Below, piece after piece: positions 43,853-51,916 of a DNA stretch of 64,000 nucleotides; positions within the stretch are counted from its first letter, which is position 1; every line of letters starts with the position of its first letter. Both the position numbers and the translations under genes were made by a program. The notes beneath the pieces are model-generated. The model ran no database searches and was not told where the DNA came from. It saw nothing but the letters and a program-made list of their open reading frames with translations. This stretch comes from Pseudomonas mucoides. Its GTDB lineage: Bacteria > Pseudomonadota > Gammaproteobacteria > Pseudomonadales > Pseudomonadaceae. The stretch is from assembly GCF_015461845.1 (NCBI RefSeq), contig NZ_JACOPW010000003.1, positions 558,001-622,000 of the forward strand. The letters are read 5' to 3'.

Positions 43853-46078
43853 ATGTCTGTTCAACACAAATACCGACCACATCATCTGGCGCTAGCCATT
43901 GCGCTTGCGTTGGGTTGCACTGAAATTTTTGCCCAACAAAGTCCTGCCGAAAGCACTCTCCCTGCGCTTGAAACGCCAGATCAGGTCTTGGCAGCGCTCG
44001 ATGCATTCATCAAAGACCCTGACACCAAAAAGACCACTATCGGTAACGCAGAGGACGGTATCAATCGAACGTTCAGCGATGACAATGATCTGGTCACTTT
44101 ATCCCGTCGCGGGAGTATCACCGGATGGGTTGACGGTGGTGGTGGCACCAATTTTCTACAACTCGATACAGCGAGCGGTGGCACGTTAGGCGACAGCCGC
44201 AATTTCGACGGCCTGGAGCTCAAACGAAGCACCTGGACCTTGAACGGTTCCAGTGGTGATTTCACCGCAGGTGCCTTGGTACGCCCCAAAGCAACACTGG
44301 TAAACGAGAGTGACATCCGGGGAGGTGCGTTGACCCAGGGTACTCTCGTCAATAACGGCAGGATTGGCGGCGGGGTGACGGTGCTATCAGGTGGCACCCT
44401 GAGTAACTCTGGGGCGATCGAAGGCGACGTGTTTATTCACGAGAAAGGGGCTTTTGCGGGTAGAGGTCGCACGGGTTCGCTGGAGGTAAACGGAAAATTT
44501 TCGGTGGGCGAATCCCACGGCGCGCCAAAAGTTAAGGGTGACCTGAAGCTTTCCAATACTGCCGAACTGCTCTACGAGGTCAGCGCCGATCGCAAAAGTG
44601 AAACGATATTAGTCGATGGCACCGCCATTCTCGGTGGCGCCACACTGAACATTGTTGCAGCGCCCGGTAACTACCCGTTAGTCAGCGAAAACAGCATTCT
44701 TGTGGCCAATAACGTCGAAGGCAAATTTGGCAACGTGATCAACAACCTTGCCTTTTTGGAACCCGATGTCCAATACAGTGATAGGACAGTCGACCTGCTT
44801 TTGATTCGAAACGATGTGCCTATCGAGAGCGTCGCGGACTCAGAAAACGGACGGCAATTTGGAGGAAGTCTTGAGGAGCCAAGGGGCGTTGAACCAACTC
44901 AGACGTCACCGGACGATACCGCCCCAATTGCTGCGCCCCTGAATCCCGCCGAGAACATCGGTACCCCCGTCACCGCCTCAACCTCACAAGCGACAACTCC
45001 CGGCGCCGCAGCACCTTCGCCATCGCACACTGCAAATGCCGCAGTCGTGGCGCTGCTGGGTAGCGATAAAACAACCGCAGCTCAGGCCATTGAACAACTG
45101 GCCGGCGGCAGTACCGCCAACCTCGCCAAGGCAACGCTCGCCAGCGCCAGCCCGGTGGGCACTACCGTGCTCTCGGCCATGCGCCAACCGGGCAGCACCA
45201 GCACCTACAACAAAGGCAGCAACCGCAGGAACGCACCAAGCCTGGCAGCGGGTAGCGAAGACAATGGCCGGGTCTGGCTTCAAGCGTTAGGGCATGGCGG
45301 CACACTGGACCGTGACTTTGAGCCACTGAAACACTCCACCCAAGGCTTGGTCCTGGGCGCCGATTGGGGCATCGATGATGAATGGCGTATCGGTGTGATG
45401 GGCGGTAAAGCCGAAACACGCCTCGACAGTCGCGACCTCGATGGCGGTCTCGACAGCTGGTATCTGGGCGCCTACGCCCTGCGCCAGAACGGCCCCATGT
45501 CGCTGCGAGTGGGCGCGACCTATGGCAATCACGACGGCAACACCAAGCGCCGGGTGGCCTTCAATGGTTTCAGCGATCGCCCTGAAGGCCGTTACGACGC
45601 CAACACCCAACAAGCCTTCGCTGAAGTGGGTTACAACCTGGGGCGAGCCAATGTCAGCATCGAACCGTTCGCCAGCCTTGGCTACGAACGCTATCAGCGT
45701 GACACCTACACGGAAAAAGGTGGTGCAGCGGCGTTGAAAGTTCACGGCCAGACCCAGAACAACCTGAGCAGCACGTTCGGTCTGCGCGCAGCGAAAACCA
45801 ATGCGCTGGACAACGGCATGCAACTGACGCCGCGATTCAGTGCCAGTTGGAAACACACCTACGGTGATGTCACCAGCGACACTCGCCAACAACTGGCAAC
45901 GGGCGGTCGAAACTACACCGTTTCCGGTGCGCTGCTGGACCGTAACAACCTGAGCGTCGATGCAGGGCTGGACCTGGGATTGTCAGCCAGACATACCTTG
46001 GGCGTCAGTCTTAACGGGGACGTCGGCACGGAAAGCCGGAGTCATGGCGTCACCGGCCAATGGCGGATGAATTTCTAA
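43853..46078 (+). CDS. Autotransporter (type Va secretion), copy 2, short passenger
   Basis: The 741-residue protein has a signal peptide (cleavage likely after CTEIFA), a shorter passenger with GGxL/VxxGxxxG strands (LVNNGRIGGGVTVLSGGTLSN), a Pro/Thr/Ala-rich linker near 350-390 (TQTSPDDTAPIAAP), and an autotransporter barrel from about 472 (VWLQALGHGGTLDRDFEPL) ending in GQWRMNF. The barrel parallels that of the preceding gene, including AFNGFSDRPEGRYDA, while the passenger differs. The start at 43853 is preceded by GAGG about 10 bases upstream; an earlier in-frame start adds 10 residues before the signal peptide. Confidence 0.88.
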   Translation: MSVQHKYRPHHLALAIALALGCTEIFAQQSPAESTLPALETPDQVLAALDAFIKDPDTKKTTIGNAEDGINRTFSDDNDLVTLSRRGSITGWVDGGGGTNFLQLDTASGGTLGDSRNFDGLELKRSTWTLNGSSGDFTAGALVRPKATLVNESDIRGGALTQGTLVNNGRIGGGVTVLSGGTLSNSGAIEGDVFIHEKGAFAGRGRTGSLEVNGKFSVGESHGAPKVKGDLKLSNTAELLYEVSADRKSETILVDGTAILGGATLNIVAAPGNYPLVSENSILVANNVEGKFGNVINNLAFLEPDVQYSDRTVDLLLIRNDVPIESVADSENGRQFGGSLEEPRGVEPTQTSPDDTAPIAAPLNPAENIGTPVTASTSQATTPGAAAPSPSHTANAAVVALLGSDKTTAAQAIEQLAGGSTANLAKATLASASPVGTTVLSAMRQPGSTSTYNKGSNRRNAPSLAAGSEDNGRVWLQALGHGGTLDRDFEPLKHSTQGLVLGADWGIDDEWRIGVMGGKAETRLDSRDLDGGLDSWYLGAYALRQNGPMSLRVGATYGNHDGNTKRRVAFNGFSDRPEGRYDANTQQAFAEVGYNLGRANVSIEPFASLGYERYQRDTYTEKGGAAALKVHGQTQNNLSSTFGLRAAKTNALDNGMQLTPRFSASWKHTYGDVTSDTRQQLATGGRNYTVSGALLDRNNLSVDAGLDLGLSARHTLGVSLNGDVGTESRSHGVTGQWRMNF

Positions 46079-46096
46079 TCGTCACAAATACGCGGC

Positions 46097-46124
46097 AAAA
46101 AAAAAGGGGAGCACATGCCCCCCC
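46097..46124 (-). terminator. Terminator-like hairpin after pycB
   Basis: GGGGAGCA / TGCCCCCC stem (one A-C mismatch) with a nine-base A run on its left, hence T9 on the minus strand, 33 bp after the pycB stop. Confidence 0.65.
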
Positions 46125-46156
46125 GAGGTTTAAAGCGTTGTATCGAGGCTGTTAAA

Positions 46157-47965
46157 TCAGCCTTCGATCTCGATCAGGATTTCGCCCGGATTCACCCGAT
46201 CGCCCTTGGCCACGTGGATGGCGGTGACTTTGCCAGCGATGGCCGATTGGACTTCGGTTTCCATCTTCATCGCTTCGGTGATCAGCACGGCTTGCCCTGC
46301 TTTCACAGTGTCGCCTTCCTTGACCAGCACATCGACGATGTTGCCCGGCATGGTGGTGCTGACGTGGCCTTGCGCGGTGGCTTGCTTGCGCTTGCTGCTG
46401 CCGCCGCTGACGAATTCGTTGAGCGGTTCGAACACCACTTCTTCCGGCATGCCGTCGATGGACAGGTAGAAGTGACGCTTACCTTCGGCCTTGACGCCGA
46501 CACCGGTGATGTCGACGCGGTAGGTTTCGCCGTGGACGTCGATGACGAACTCGGTCGGCACGCCTTCGCCACCGACCGAGGCCACGCCGCCGGCTTCGGG
46601 AATCGGCAGGAGTACTTCAGGTGTCAGGGTGCCGGCAGCGCGTTCTTCGAGGAACTTGCGGCCGATATCCGGGAACATCGCATAGGTCAGCACGTCTTCT
46701 TCGGACTTGGCCACGGCGCCAATTTCAGCACGCAGTTTGGACATTTCCGGTTTGAGCAGATCGGCTGGACGCACGTCGATCACTTCTTCGCTGCCAATGG
46801 CCTGGCGACGCAGTTGTTCGTTCACGGTGCCCGGCGCCTTGCCGTAGCCGCCCTGCAGGTAGAGCTTCACTTCGTTGGTGATGGTCTTGTAGCGCTCGCC
46901 AGCCAACACGTTGAAGAACGCCTGGGTGCCAACGATTTGCGAGGTCGGGGTTACCAGCGGCGGGAAGCCGAGGTCTTCGCGAACGCGCGGGATTTCAGCG
47001 AGCACTTCGCTCATGCGATTCAGCGCGCCCTGCTCTTTCAACTGGTTGGCCAGGTTGGAAATCATCCCGCCCGGTACCTGGTTGACTTGGACACGGGTGT
47101 CGACGGCGGTGAATTCGCTTTCGAACTGGTGGTACTTCTTGCGCACGGCGTAGAAGTACAGGCCGATCTCTTGCAGCAGTTCCAGGTTCAGGCCGGTGTC
47201 GAATTCGGTGCCTTTAAGGGCGGCGACCATCGATTCGGTGCCTGGGTGGCTAGTGCCGGATGCGAAGCTGGAGATCGCGGTGTCGATGTGATCGGCGCCG
47301 TTTTCGATAGCCTTCAGTTGGCACATGGTGGCCATGCCAGAGGTATCGTGCGAGTGAATGAACACTGGCAGCGACTGCTCGGATTTCAACGCCTTGACCA
47401 GTTCGCCCGTGGCGTATGGCGTCAGCAGGCCGGCCATGTCCTTGATCGCCACCGAGTCGCAACCCATGGCTTCCATTTGTCGGGCTTGCGCCACGAAAGC
47501 GTCGATGGTGTGCACCGGGCTGGTGGTGTAAGCGATGGTGCCTTGAGCGTGTTTGCCGGCTGCTTTTACTGCCTCGATGGCCGTGCGCAGGTTACGCACG
47601 TCGTTCATGGCGTCGAAGATGCGGAACACGTCGATGCCGTTGACCGCGGCCTTGGCGACGAAAGCTTTGACCACGTCGTCGCTGTAATGGCGGTAGCCCA
47701 GCAGGTTCTGGCCGCGCAGGAGCATTTGCAGGCGTGTGTTAGGCAGCGCCGCGCGCAGTTGGCGCAGACGCTCCCACGGATCTTCCTTGAGGAAACGTAC
47801 ACAGGCGTCGAACGTCGCGCCGCCCCAGCATTCCAGCGACCAGTAGCCGACTTTGTCGAGCTTGTCGCAGATCGGCAGCATGTCTTCGGTGCGCATGCGG
47901 GTAGCGAGCAGCGATTGATGGGCGTCGCGCAGGATGGTGTCGGTTACGTGAATCTTCTTGGTCAT
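46157..47965 (-). CDS. pycB: Pyruvate carboxylase subunit B (carboxyltransferase/biotin carrier)
   Basis: The 602-residue protein has an HMG-CoA-lyase-like TIM-barrel carboxyltransferase domain (TDTILRDAHQSLLATRMRTEDML, FRIFDAMNDVRNL, metal-ligand HSHDTSGMA), a conserved carboxylase domain, and a C-terminal biotinyl domain with the biotin Lys567 in ITEAMKMETEV. It carboxylates pyruvate to oxaloacetate with PycA. Databases often name it oxaloacetate decarboxylase alpha, but its pairing with a biotin carboxylase and lack of sodium-pump beta/gamma genes fit two-subunit pyruvate carboxylase. GAGGA precedes the start; pycA ends 11 bp upstream. Confidence 0.93.
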   Translation of the reverse strand: MTKKIHVTDTILRDAHQSLLATRMRTEDMLPICDKLDKVGYWSLECWGGATFDACVRFLKEDPWERLRQLRAALPNTRLQMLLRGQNLLGYRHYSDDVVKAFVAKAAVNGIDVFRIFDAMNDVRNLRTAIEAVKAAGKHAQGTIAYTTSPVHTIDAFVAQARQMEAMGCDSVAIKDMAGLLTPYATGELVKALKSEQSLPVFIHSHDTSGMATMCQLKAIENGADHIDTAISSFASGTSHPGTESMVAALKGTEFDTGLNLELLQEIGLYFYAVRKKYHQFESEFTAVDTRVQVNQVPGGMISNLANQLKEQGALNRMSEVLAEIPRVREDLGFPPLVTPTSQIVGTQAFFNVLAGERYKTITNEVKLYLQGGYGKAPGTVNEQLRRQAIGSEEVIDVRPADLLKPEMSKLRAEIGAVAKSEEDVLTYAMFPDIGRKFLEERAAGTLTPEVLLPIPEAGGVASVGGEGVPTEFVIDVHGETYRVDITGVGVKAEGKRHFYLSIDGMPEEVVFEPLNEFVSGGSSKRKQATAQGHVSTTMPGNIVDVLVKEGDTVKAGQAVLITEAMKMETEVQSAIAGKVTAIHVAKGDRVNPGEILIEIEG

Positions 47966-47976
47966 TGTTATATTCC

Positions 47977-49392
47977 TCACAGGCCTGCGTGGGCGGCGAT
48001 GGCGGCAGCGATGGCCAGGGCCAGCTCTTCGGGTTTGCGCTTGATCGAGTAGTTGGTCAGTTCAGGGTGGCTTTCAACGAAGCTGGTGTTGAACTGGCCG
48101 CTACGGAATTCCGGGTTACGCAGGATTTCCTGGTAGTACGCGGCGGTGGTCTTGACCCCTTGCAGACGCATGTCATCGAGGGCGCGCAAGCCACGGTCCA
48201 TCGCCTCTTCCCAGGTCAGCGCCCACACCACCAGTTTCAGGCACATCGAATCGTAGAACGGTGGAATGGTGTAACCGGTGTAGATCGCCGTGTCGGTCCG
48301 CACGCCGGGACCGCCGGGCGCGTAGTAACGGGTGATCTTGCCGAAGCTCGGCAGGAAGTTGTTTTTCGGGTCTTCGGCGTTGATCCGGAACTGCAACGCG
48401 AAACCGCGGTGCTGGATGTCTTCCTGTTTCACCGAGAGCGGCAGGCCGGACGCGATGCGGATCTGCTCACGCACGATGTCGATGCCGGTGATTTCTTCGG
48501 TGATGGTGTGTTCCACCTGCACCCGGGTGTTCATCTCCATGAAGTACACCTCGCCCTCGGCGAGCAGGAACTCCACGGTGCCGGCGTTCTCGTAACCCAC
48601 GGCCTTGGCTGCACGCACCGACAGGTCGCCGATGTAGGCGCGCTGTTCAGGGGTCAGTTGCGGGCTCGGGGCGATCTCGATCAGTTTCTGGTTGCGGCGC
48701 TGGATCGAGCAATCACGCTCGAACAGGTGCACCACGTTGCCAAAGCTGTCGCCGAGAATCTGCGCTTCGATGTGCTTTGGATTGACGATGCACTTTTCCA
48801 GGAACACTTCCGCCGAACCGAATGCCTTGGTGGCTTCCGAGATCACGCGAGGGAAAGCCTGTTCGAGTTCTGCGCGGCTGTCGCAGCGACGGATACCACG
48901 ACCACCACCACCGGAGGTTGCCTTGAGCATCACCGGGTAACCAATGCGGTCGCCTTCGAGCAAGGCTTCGGCGATGTCCGCGACGTTGCCTTCGGTGCCC
49001 GGCGTGACCGGCACGCCGGCCTTGATCATGCTGCGGCGGGCTTCAGTCTTGTCGCCCATGCGGCGAATGACTTCAGCCGATGGACCAATGAACTTGATGC
49101 CGCGCTCTGCGCAGATATCAGCCAGTTCAGCGTTTTCCGAGAGGAATCCGTAGCCGGGATGCAACGCATCACAACCGGTTTCCACGGCCAGGTTCACCAG
49201 TTTTCGCGCATTCAGGTAACCGGCCAGTGGCTCGGCACCAATGCTGTGGGCCTCGTCCGCGCGCTTCACATGCAAGGCATGACGGTCGGCGTCGGAATAG
49301 ATCGCGACCGAGCGAATGCCCATCTCGGCGCAGGCACGCACGATTCGTACGGCAATCTCACCACGGTTGGCGATCAGGATCTTTTTTATCAC
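47977..49392 (-). CDS. pycA: Pyruvate carboxylase subunit A (biotin carboxylase)
   Basis: The 471-residue ATP-grasp biotin carboxylase begins IKKILIANRGEIAVRIVRAC and has GYGFLSENAELAD, the glycine-rich ATP loop KATSGGGGRGIRR, EKCIVNPKHIEAQIL and the active-site segment EMNTRVQVEHTITEEITGID. It carboxylates the biotin carried by PycB. The start is most likely the GTG at 49392, giving the usual family length; another GTG at 49425 exists and neither has a strong Shine-Dalgarno. It is followed closely by pycB and divergent from a LysR gene. Confidence 0.92.
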   Translation of the reverse strand: MIKKILIANRGEIAVRIVRACAEMGIRSVAIYSDADRHALHVKRADEAHSIGAEPLAGYLNARKLVNLAVETGCDALHPGYGFLSENAELADICAERGIKFIGPSAEVIRRMGDKTEARRSMIKAGVPVTPGTEGNVADIAEALLEGDRIGYPVMLKATSGGGGRGIRRCDSRAELEQAFPRVISEATKAFGSAEVFLEKCIVNPKHIEAQILGDSFGNVVHLFERDCSIQRRNQKLIEIAPSPQLTPEQRAYIGDLSVRAAKAVGYENAGTVEFLLAEGEVYFMEMNTRVQVEHTITEEITGIDIVREQIRIASGLPLSVKQEDIQHRGFALQFRINAEDPKNNFLPSFGKITRYYAPGGPGVRTDTAIYTGYTIPPFYDSMCLKLVVWALTWEEAMDRGLRALDDMRLQGVKTTAAYYQEILRNPEFRSGQFNTSFVESHPELTNYSIKRKPEELALAIAAAIAAHAGL

Positions 49393-49531
49393 TTTTGGAG
49401 GTTCCCTTGAGCCGGTGGTAACCACGACCTGCTAGACCAGGTCGACGCGTGACCAAATGTTTCAATTCAGTCGCAGGCCCACACTAGCCCTCGTAAGGGA
49501 TTAACAAAAATGAATAATTATTGGGTTAGGC

Positions 49532-49547
49532 ATAAGTAAAGACTTAT
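49532..49547. promoter_or_regulatory. Palindrome ATAAGTAAAGACTTAT in the pycA-LysR divergent region
   Basis: Perfect 6-bp arms with a 4-bp centre, the length and AT-rich character of a LysR-type T-N11-A like site, 38 bp before the LysR start and 140 bp before pycA. Likely binding site of the adjacent regulator (inference). Confidence 0.55.
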
Positions 49548-49584
49548 AGTCGTGGCATCAGCCCGTGCCGAGAGCGACCAGATA

Positions 49585-50547
49585 ATGCGTAAGTCATTGA
49601 TGCGTATGACATTGCGTCAATTGCAGATTTTCAATGAAGTCTGTGATTTGCGGTCCTACAGTCGGGCAGCCGACGAAATGTCGCTCACACAACCGGCCGT
49701 CAGCCTACAGATCAGGCAACTTGAAGAGCTGATTGGTCAGCCCTTGTTCGATTACGTCGGCAAAAAACTCTACATGACTGAGGCCGCCGAAGCACTCCAG
49801 CGCGCCAGCCGGGATATTTTCGGGCGCCTGGAAAACCTCGACATGCAGCTTTCGGACATGCAGGGCTCTCTGCAAGGACAGCTGAAACTGGCGGTGGAGT
49901 CCAGCGCCAAGTATTTCGTGCCGCACCTGTTTGCCGCGTTCAAGCGCCAGCATCCCGAGGTCAATCTGCAACTGACGGTCGTCAATCGGGGCCAAGTGAT
50001 TCGTCGTCTGTCCGATAACCGCGATGACCTGGTGATCATGTCGATGGTGCCGCAAGACATGGGGCTGGAATTCCTGCCGTTCCTCAACAACCCGATTGTC
50101 GCGGTTGCACCACCGGATCATCCGCTGTGCCACATGGGGCCACTGCGCCTGCAAGACCTTGAGCCCTACACCCTGCTGATGCGCGAATCCGGTTCCGGGA
50201 CGCGACTGGCGTGCGAAGAGTATTTCAAGGAGAAGCGTGTGCACTTCAACCAGACCCAGGAGGTCTCATCAGCCGAAGCCCAGCGTGAATGTGTACTGGC
50301 GGGTCTGGGCGTAGCGCTGTTGACGCGTCACGCCCTGAACCTTGAGTTGGCGACCGGCGGCTTGATTGAATTGCCGGTCGAAGAGTTGCCGCTCTACCGC
50401 AGCTGGTGCCTGGTGCAAGCCAAGGCAAAAAGGCTGTCACCCGTGGCGCACGCATTCCTTGCGTTTATCCGCAGTGAGCGGGTGCAGATCAGCGCGCTGG
50501 TTGAGCGTTTCGACGGGAAGTTGTCGGTGCCGCCTGCCAGTAATTGA
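49585..50547 (+). CDS. LysR-family regulator (CbbR-like), divergent from pycA
   Basis: The 320-residue protein has an N-terminal LysR helix-turn-helix (MTLRQLQIFNEVCDLRSYSRAADEMSLTQPAVSLQIRQLEELIG) and an effector domain of CbbR/CysB type with GQLKLAVESSAKYFVPHLFAAFKRQHPEVNL. It is placed head-to-head with pycA, conserved in Pseudomonas as I recall, and may tune pyruvate carboxylase expression. GAGAG precedes the chosen ATG at 49585. Its 3' end overlaps a small convergent gene. Confidence 0.9.
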   Translation: MRKSLMRMTLRQLQIFNEVCDLRSYSRAADEMSLTQPAVSLQIRQLEELIGQPLFDYVGKKLYMTEAAEALQRASRDIFGRLENLDMQLSDMQGSLQGQLKLAVESSAKYFVPHLFAAFKRQHPEVNLQLTVVNRGQVIRRLSDNRDDLVIMSMVPQDMGLEFLPFLNNPIVAVAPPDHPLCHMGPLRLQDLEPYTLLMRESGSGTRLACEEYFKEKRVHFNQTQEVSSAEAQRECVLAGLGVALLTRHALNLELATGGLIELPVEELPLYRSWCLVQAKAKRLSPVAHAFLAFIRSERVQISALVERFDGKLSVPPASN

Positions 50548-50698
50548 GTTCCAGCTCTGGAAAATCACCGATCTCGGCCAGCAGTTGGCGACGTTCGCAG
50601 CGATCTTCAATGGCGCGACGGAATTCCATGCGACGCTGATCTTCTTGCTGACGACGGGTTTTGGCAGCGCTGTTGCGTTCTTCGTAGGGCTGGGCCAT
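50489..50698 (-). CDS. Small basic protein similar to the PA3496 family
   Basis: This 69-residue reading frame encodes MAQPYEERNSAAKTRRQQED followed by a RRMEFRRAIEDRCERRQLLAEIGDFPELELNYWQA core. The RRAIE...R...IG-FPEL pattern is what I recall of the short PA3496-type 'envelope integrity' proteins in Pseudomonas. GGGAGA lies about 7 bases before the ATG. Its C-terminal 19 codons overlap the end of the convergent LysR gene on the other strand; the overlap part is probably unstructured. Moderate confidence that it is real, low confidence on function. Confidence 0.6.
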   Translation of the reverse strand: MAQPYEERNSAAKTRRQQEDQRRMEFRRAIEDRCERRQLLAEIGDFPELELNYWQAAPTTSRRNAQPAR

Positions 50699-50792
50699 TT
50701 CGAGTCTCCCAAGGCGATTACGGGAGTTTCAAGATAGGCGCGGGGGATGACGGTTTGGCGGCGGGTGGGTTACAGAGAGATGAAGGTTACTG

Positions 50793-50902
50793 TGTGGTGA
50801 GGGGGCTTGTCGGAACGCCGCATCGCCCCGTTGGGTCGCGAAGCGGCCCCAAAATCTTTGCGGCTGCTGTGCAGCCGAACGGGGGCAAGCCCCCTCGCCA
50901 CA
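50793..50902. repeat. Long palindromic element of the TGGTGAGGGGGCTTG family
   Basis: GTGGTGAGGGGGCTTGTC and the inverse CAAGCCCCCTCGCCAC enclose inner pairs (CGCCCCGTT, GCGGCTGCTGTGCAGCCG), giving a ~110-bp branched hairpin. This is a second REP-type family distinct from the GTGGGAGCGAGC one. It follows the end of the RpiR gene. Confidence 0.75.
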
Positions 50903-50914
50903 ATTCCAGCAGAA

Positions 50915-51781
50915 TCAATCATCCAGCGCTTTCACCGACTTGGGCGACAGCCGCAGGCTGCGAAGGCTGCGCTTGACGCTCTTGAGGTGATTGACCAGGC
51001 TCGGGCCGCGCGCCATGGCCACGCCCATCGCCAGCACGTCGATCACCACCAGGTGAGCGATACGCGAGGTCAGCGGGGTATAGATTTCGGTGTCTTCATG
51101 CACATCAATCGCCAGGTTGACGGTCGAGAGCTCGGCCAGCGGCGTCTGGCTCGGGCACAAGGTGATCAGCGAGGCGCCACTTTCACGCACCAGGTTGGCC
51201 GTGATCAGCAAATCCTTGGAGCGCCCGGACTGGGAAATACAGATCGCCACATCAGTCGGCTTCAACGTCACGGCCGACATCGCTTGCATGTGCGGGTCGG
51301 AGTACGCCGCCGCGGTCAGCAGCAAACGAAAGAATTTGTGCTGGGCATCAGCCGCCACCGCACCCGATGCGCCAAAGCCATAGAACTCGACGCGCTGGGC
51401 CTGGGACATGAGCGAGACCGCCCGCTGCAACTCCACCGGATCGAGTTTCTCGCGAACCTCCATCAAGGTGTGCAGGGTGGTGTCGAAGATTTTCAGGCTG
51501 TAGTCGGCAACGGAATCGTCTTCATGGATGGCAAACTGACCGAAGCTGGCACCGGCGGCCAGGCTCTGCGCCAGTTTGAGTTTCAGATCCTGAAAACCGG
51601 AACAACCGATGGCGCGACAAAAGCGCACGATGGTCGGCTCGCTGATGCCGACGCTGTGGGCCAGGTCGGCCATGGAGCTGTGCATCACCGCCGCAGGATC
51701 AAGCAGCACGTGGTCGGCGACCTTGAGCTCCGACTTGCGTAAGAGGTGGCGTGACTGGGCGATGTGTTGCAGCAGATTCAA
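50915..51781 (-). CDS. RpiR-family regulator with SIS domain, HexR-like
   Basis: The 288-residue protein has an N-terminal RpiR helix-turn-helix (SMADLAHSVGISEPTIVRFCRAIGCSGFQDLKLKLAQSL) and a SIS sugar-phosphate domain at about 125-265 (VEFYGFGASGAVAADAQHKFFR, ISQSGRSKDLL). The pattern is close to HexR, which senses KDPG and represses glucose catabolism genes; Pseudomonas usually has HexR elsewhere beside zwf, so this is likely a paralogue. A HexR-type palindrome lies 46 bp upstream of its start, suggesting autoregulation or cross-regulation. Confidence 0.85.
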   Translation of the reverse strand: MNLLQHIAQSRHLLRKSELKVADHVLLDPAAVMHSSMADLAHSVGISEPTIVRFCRAIGCSGFQDLKLKLAQSLAAGASFGQFAIHEDDSVADYSLKIFDTTLHTLMEVREKLDPVELQRAVSLMSQAQRVEFYGFGASGAVAADAQHKFFRLLLTAAAYSDPHMQAMSAVTLKPTDVAICISQSGRSKDLLITANLVRESGASLITLCPSQTPLAELSTVNLAIDVHEDTEIYTPLTSRIAHLVVIDVLAMGVAMARGPSLVNHLKSVKRSLRSLRLSPKSVKALDD

Positions 51782-51826
51782 AGGGCTGGACTCTTTGTTA
51801 TTGGCAGTTGCCGGGGATGTAGCAAG

Positions 51827-51845
51827 CTTGTAGTTATACTACAAG
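51827..51845. promoter_or_regulatory. HexR-type palindrome upstream of the RpiR gene
   Basis: CTTGTAGTTATACTACAAG has exact 8-bp arms around TAT. The core TGTAGTTATACTACA fits the gammaproteobacterial HexR pattern TGTARTWWWAYTACA, and TTGT...ACAA ends match the P. putida description. Confidence 0.7.
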
Positions 51846-51916
51846 AATTCGCTTTTTGCCTGCTCAATGCGTAACTCGATGCCCCCATTCCACGCCTCAT
51901 ACGCTCCATGTAGCCC

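Noticed and set aside
46115..49410. Long plus-strand open frames opposite pycB and pycA
   Set aside because: Shadows of the carboxylase genes, whose catalytic motifs are plain on the minus strand.
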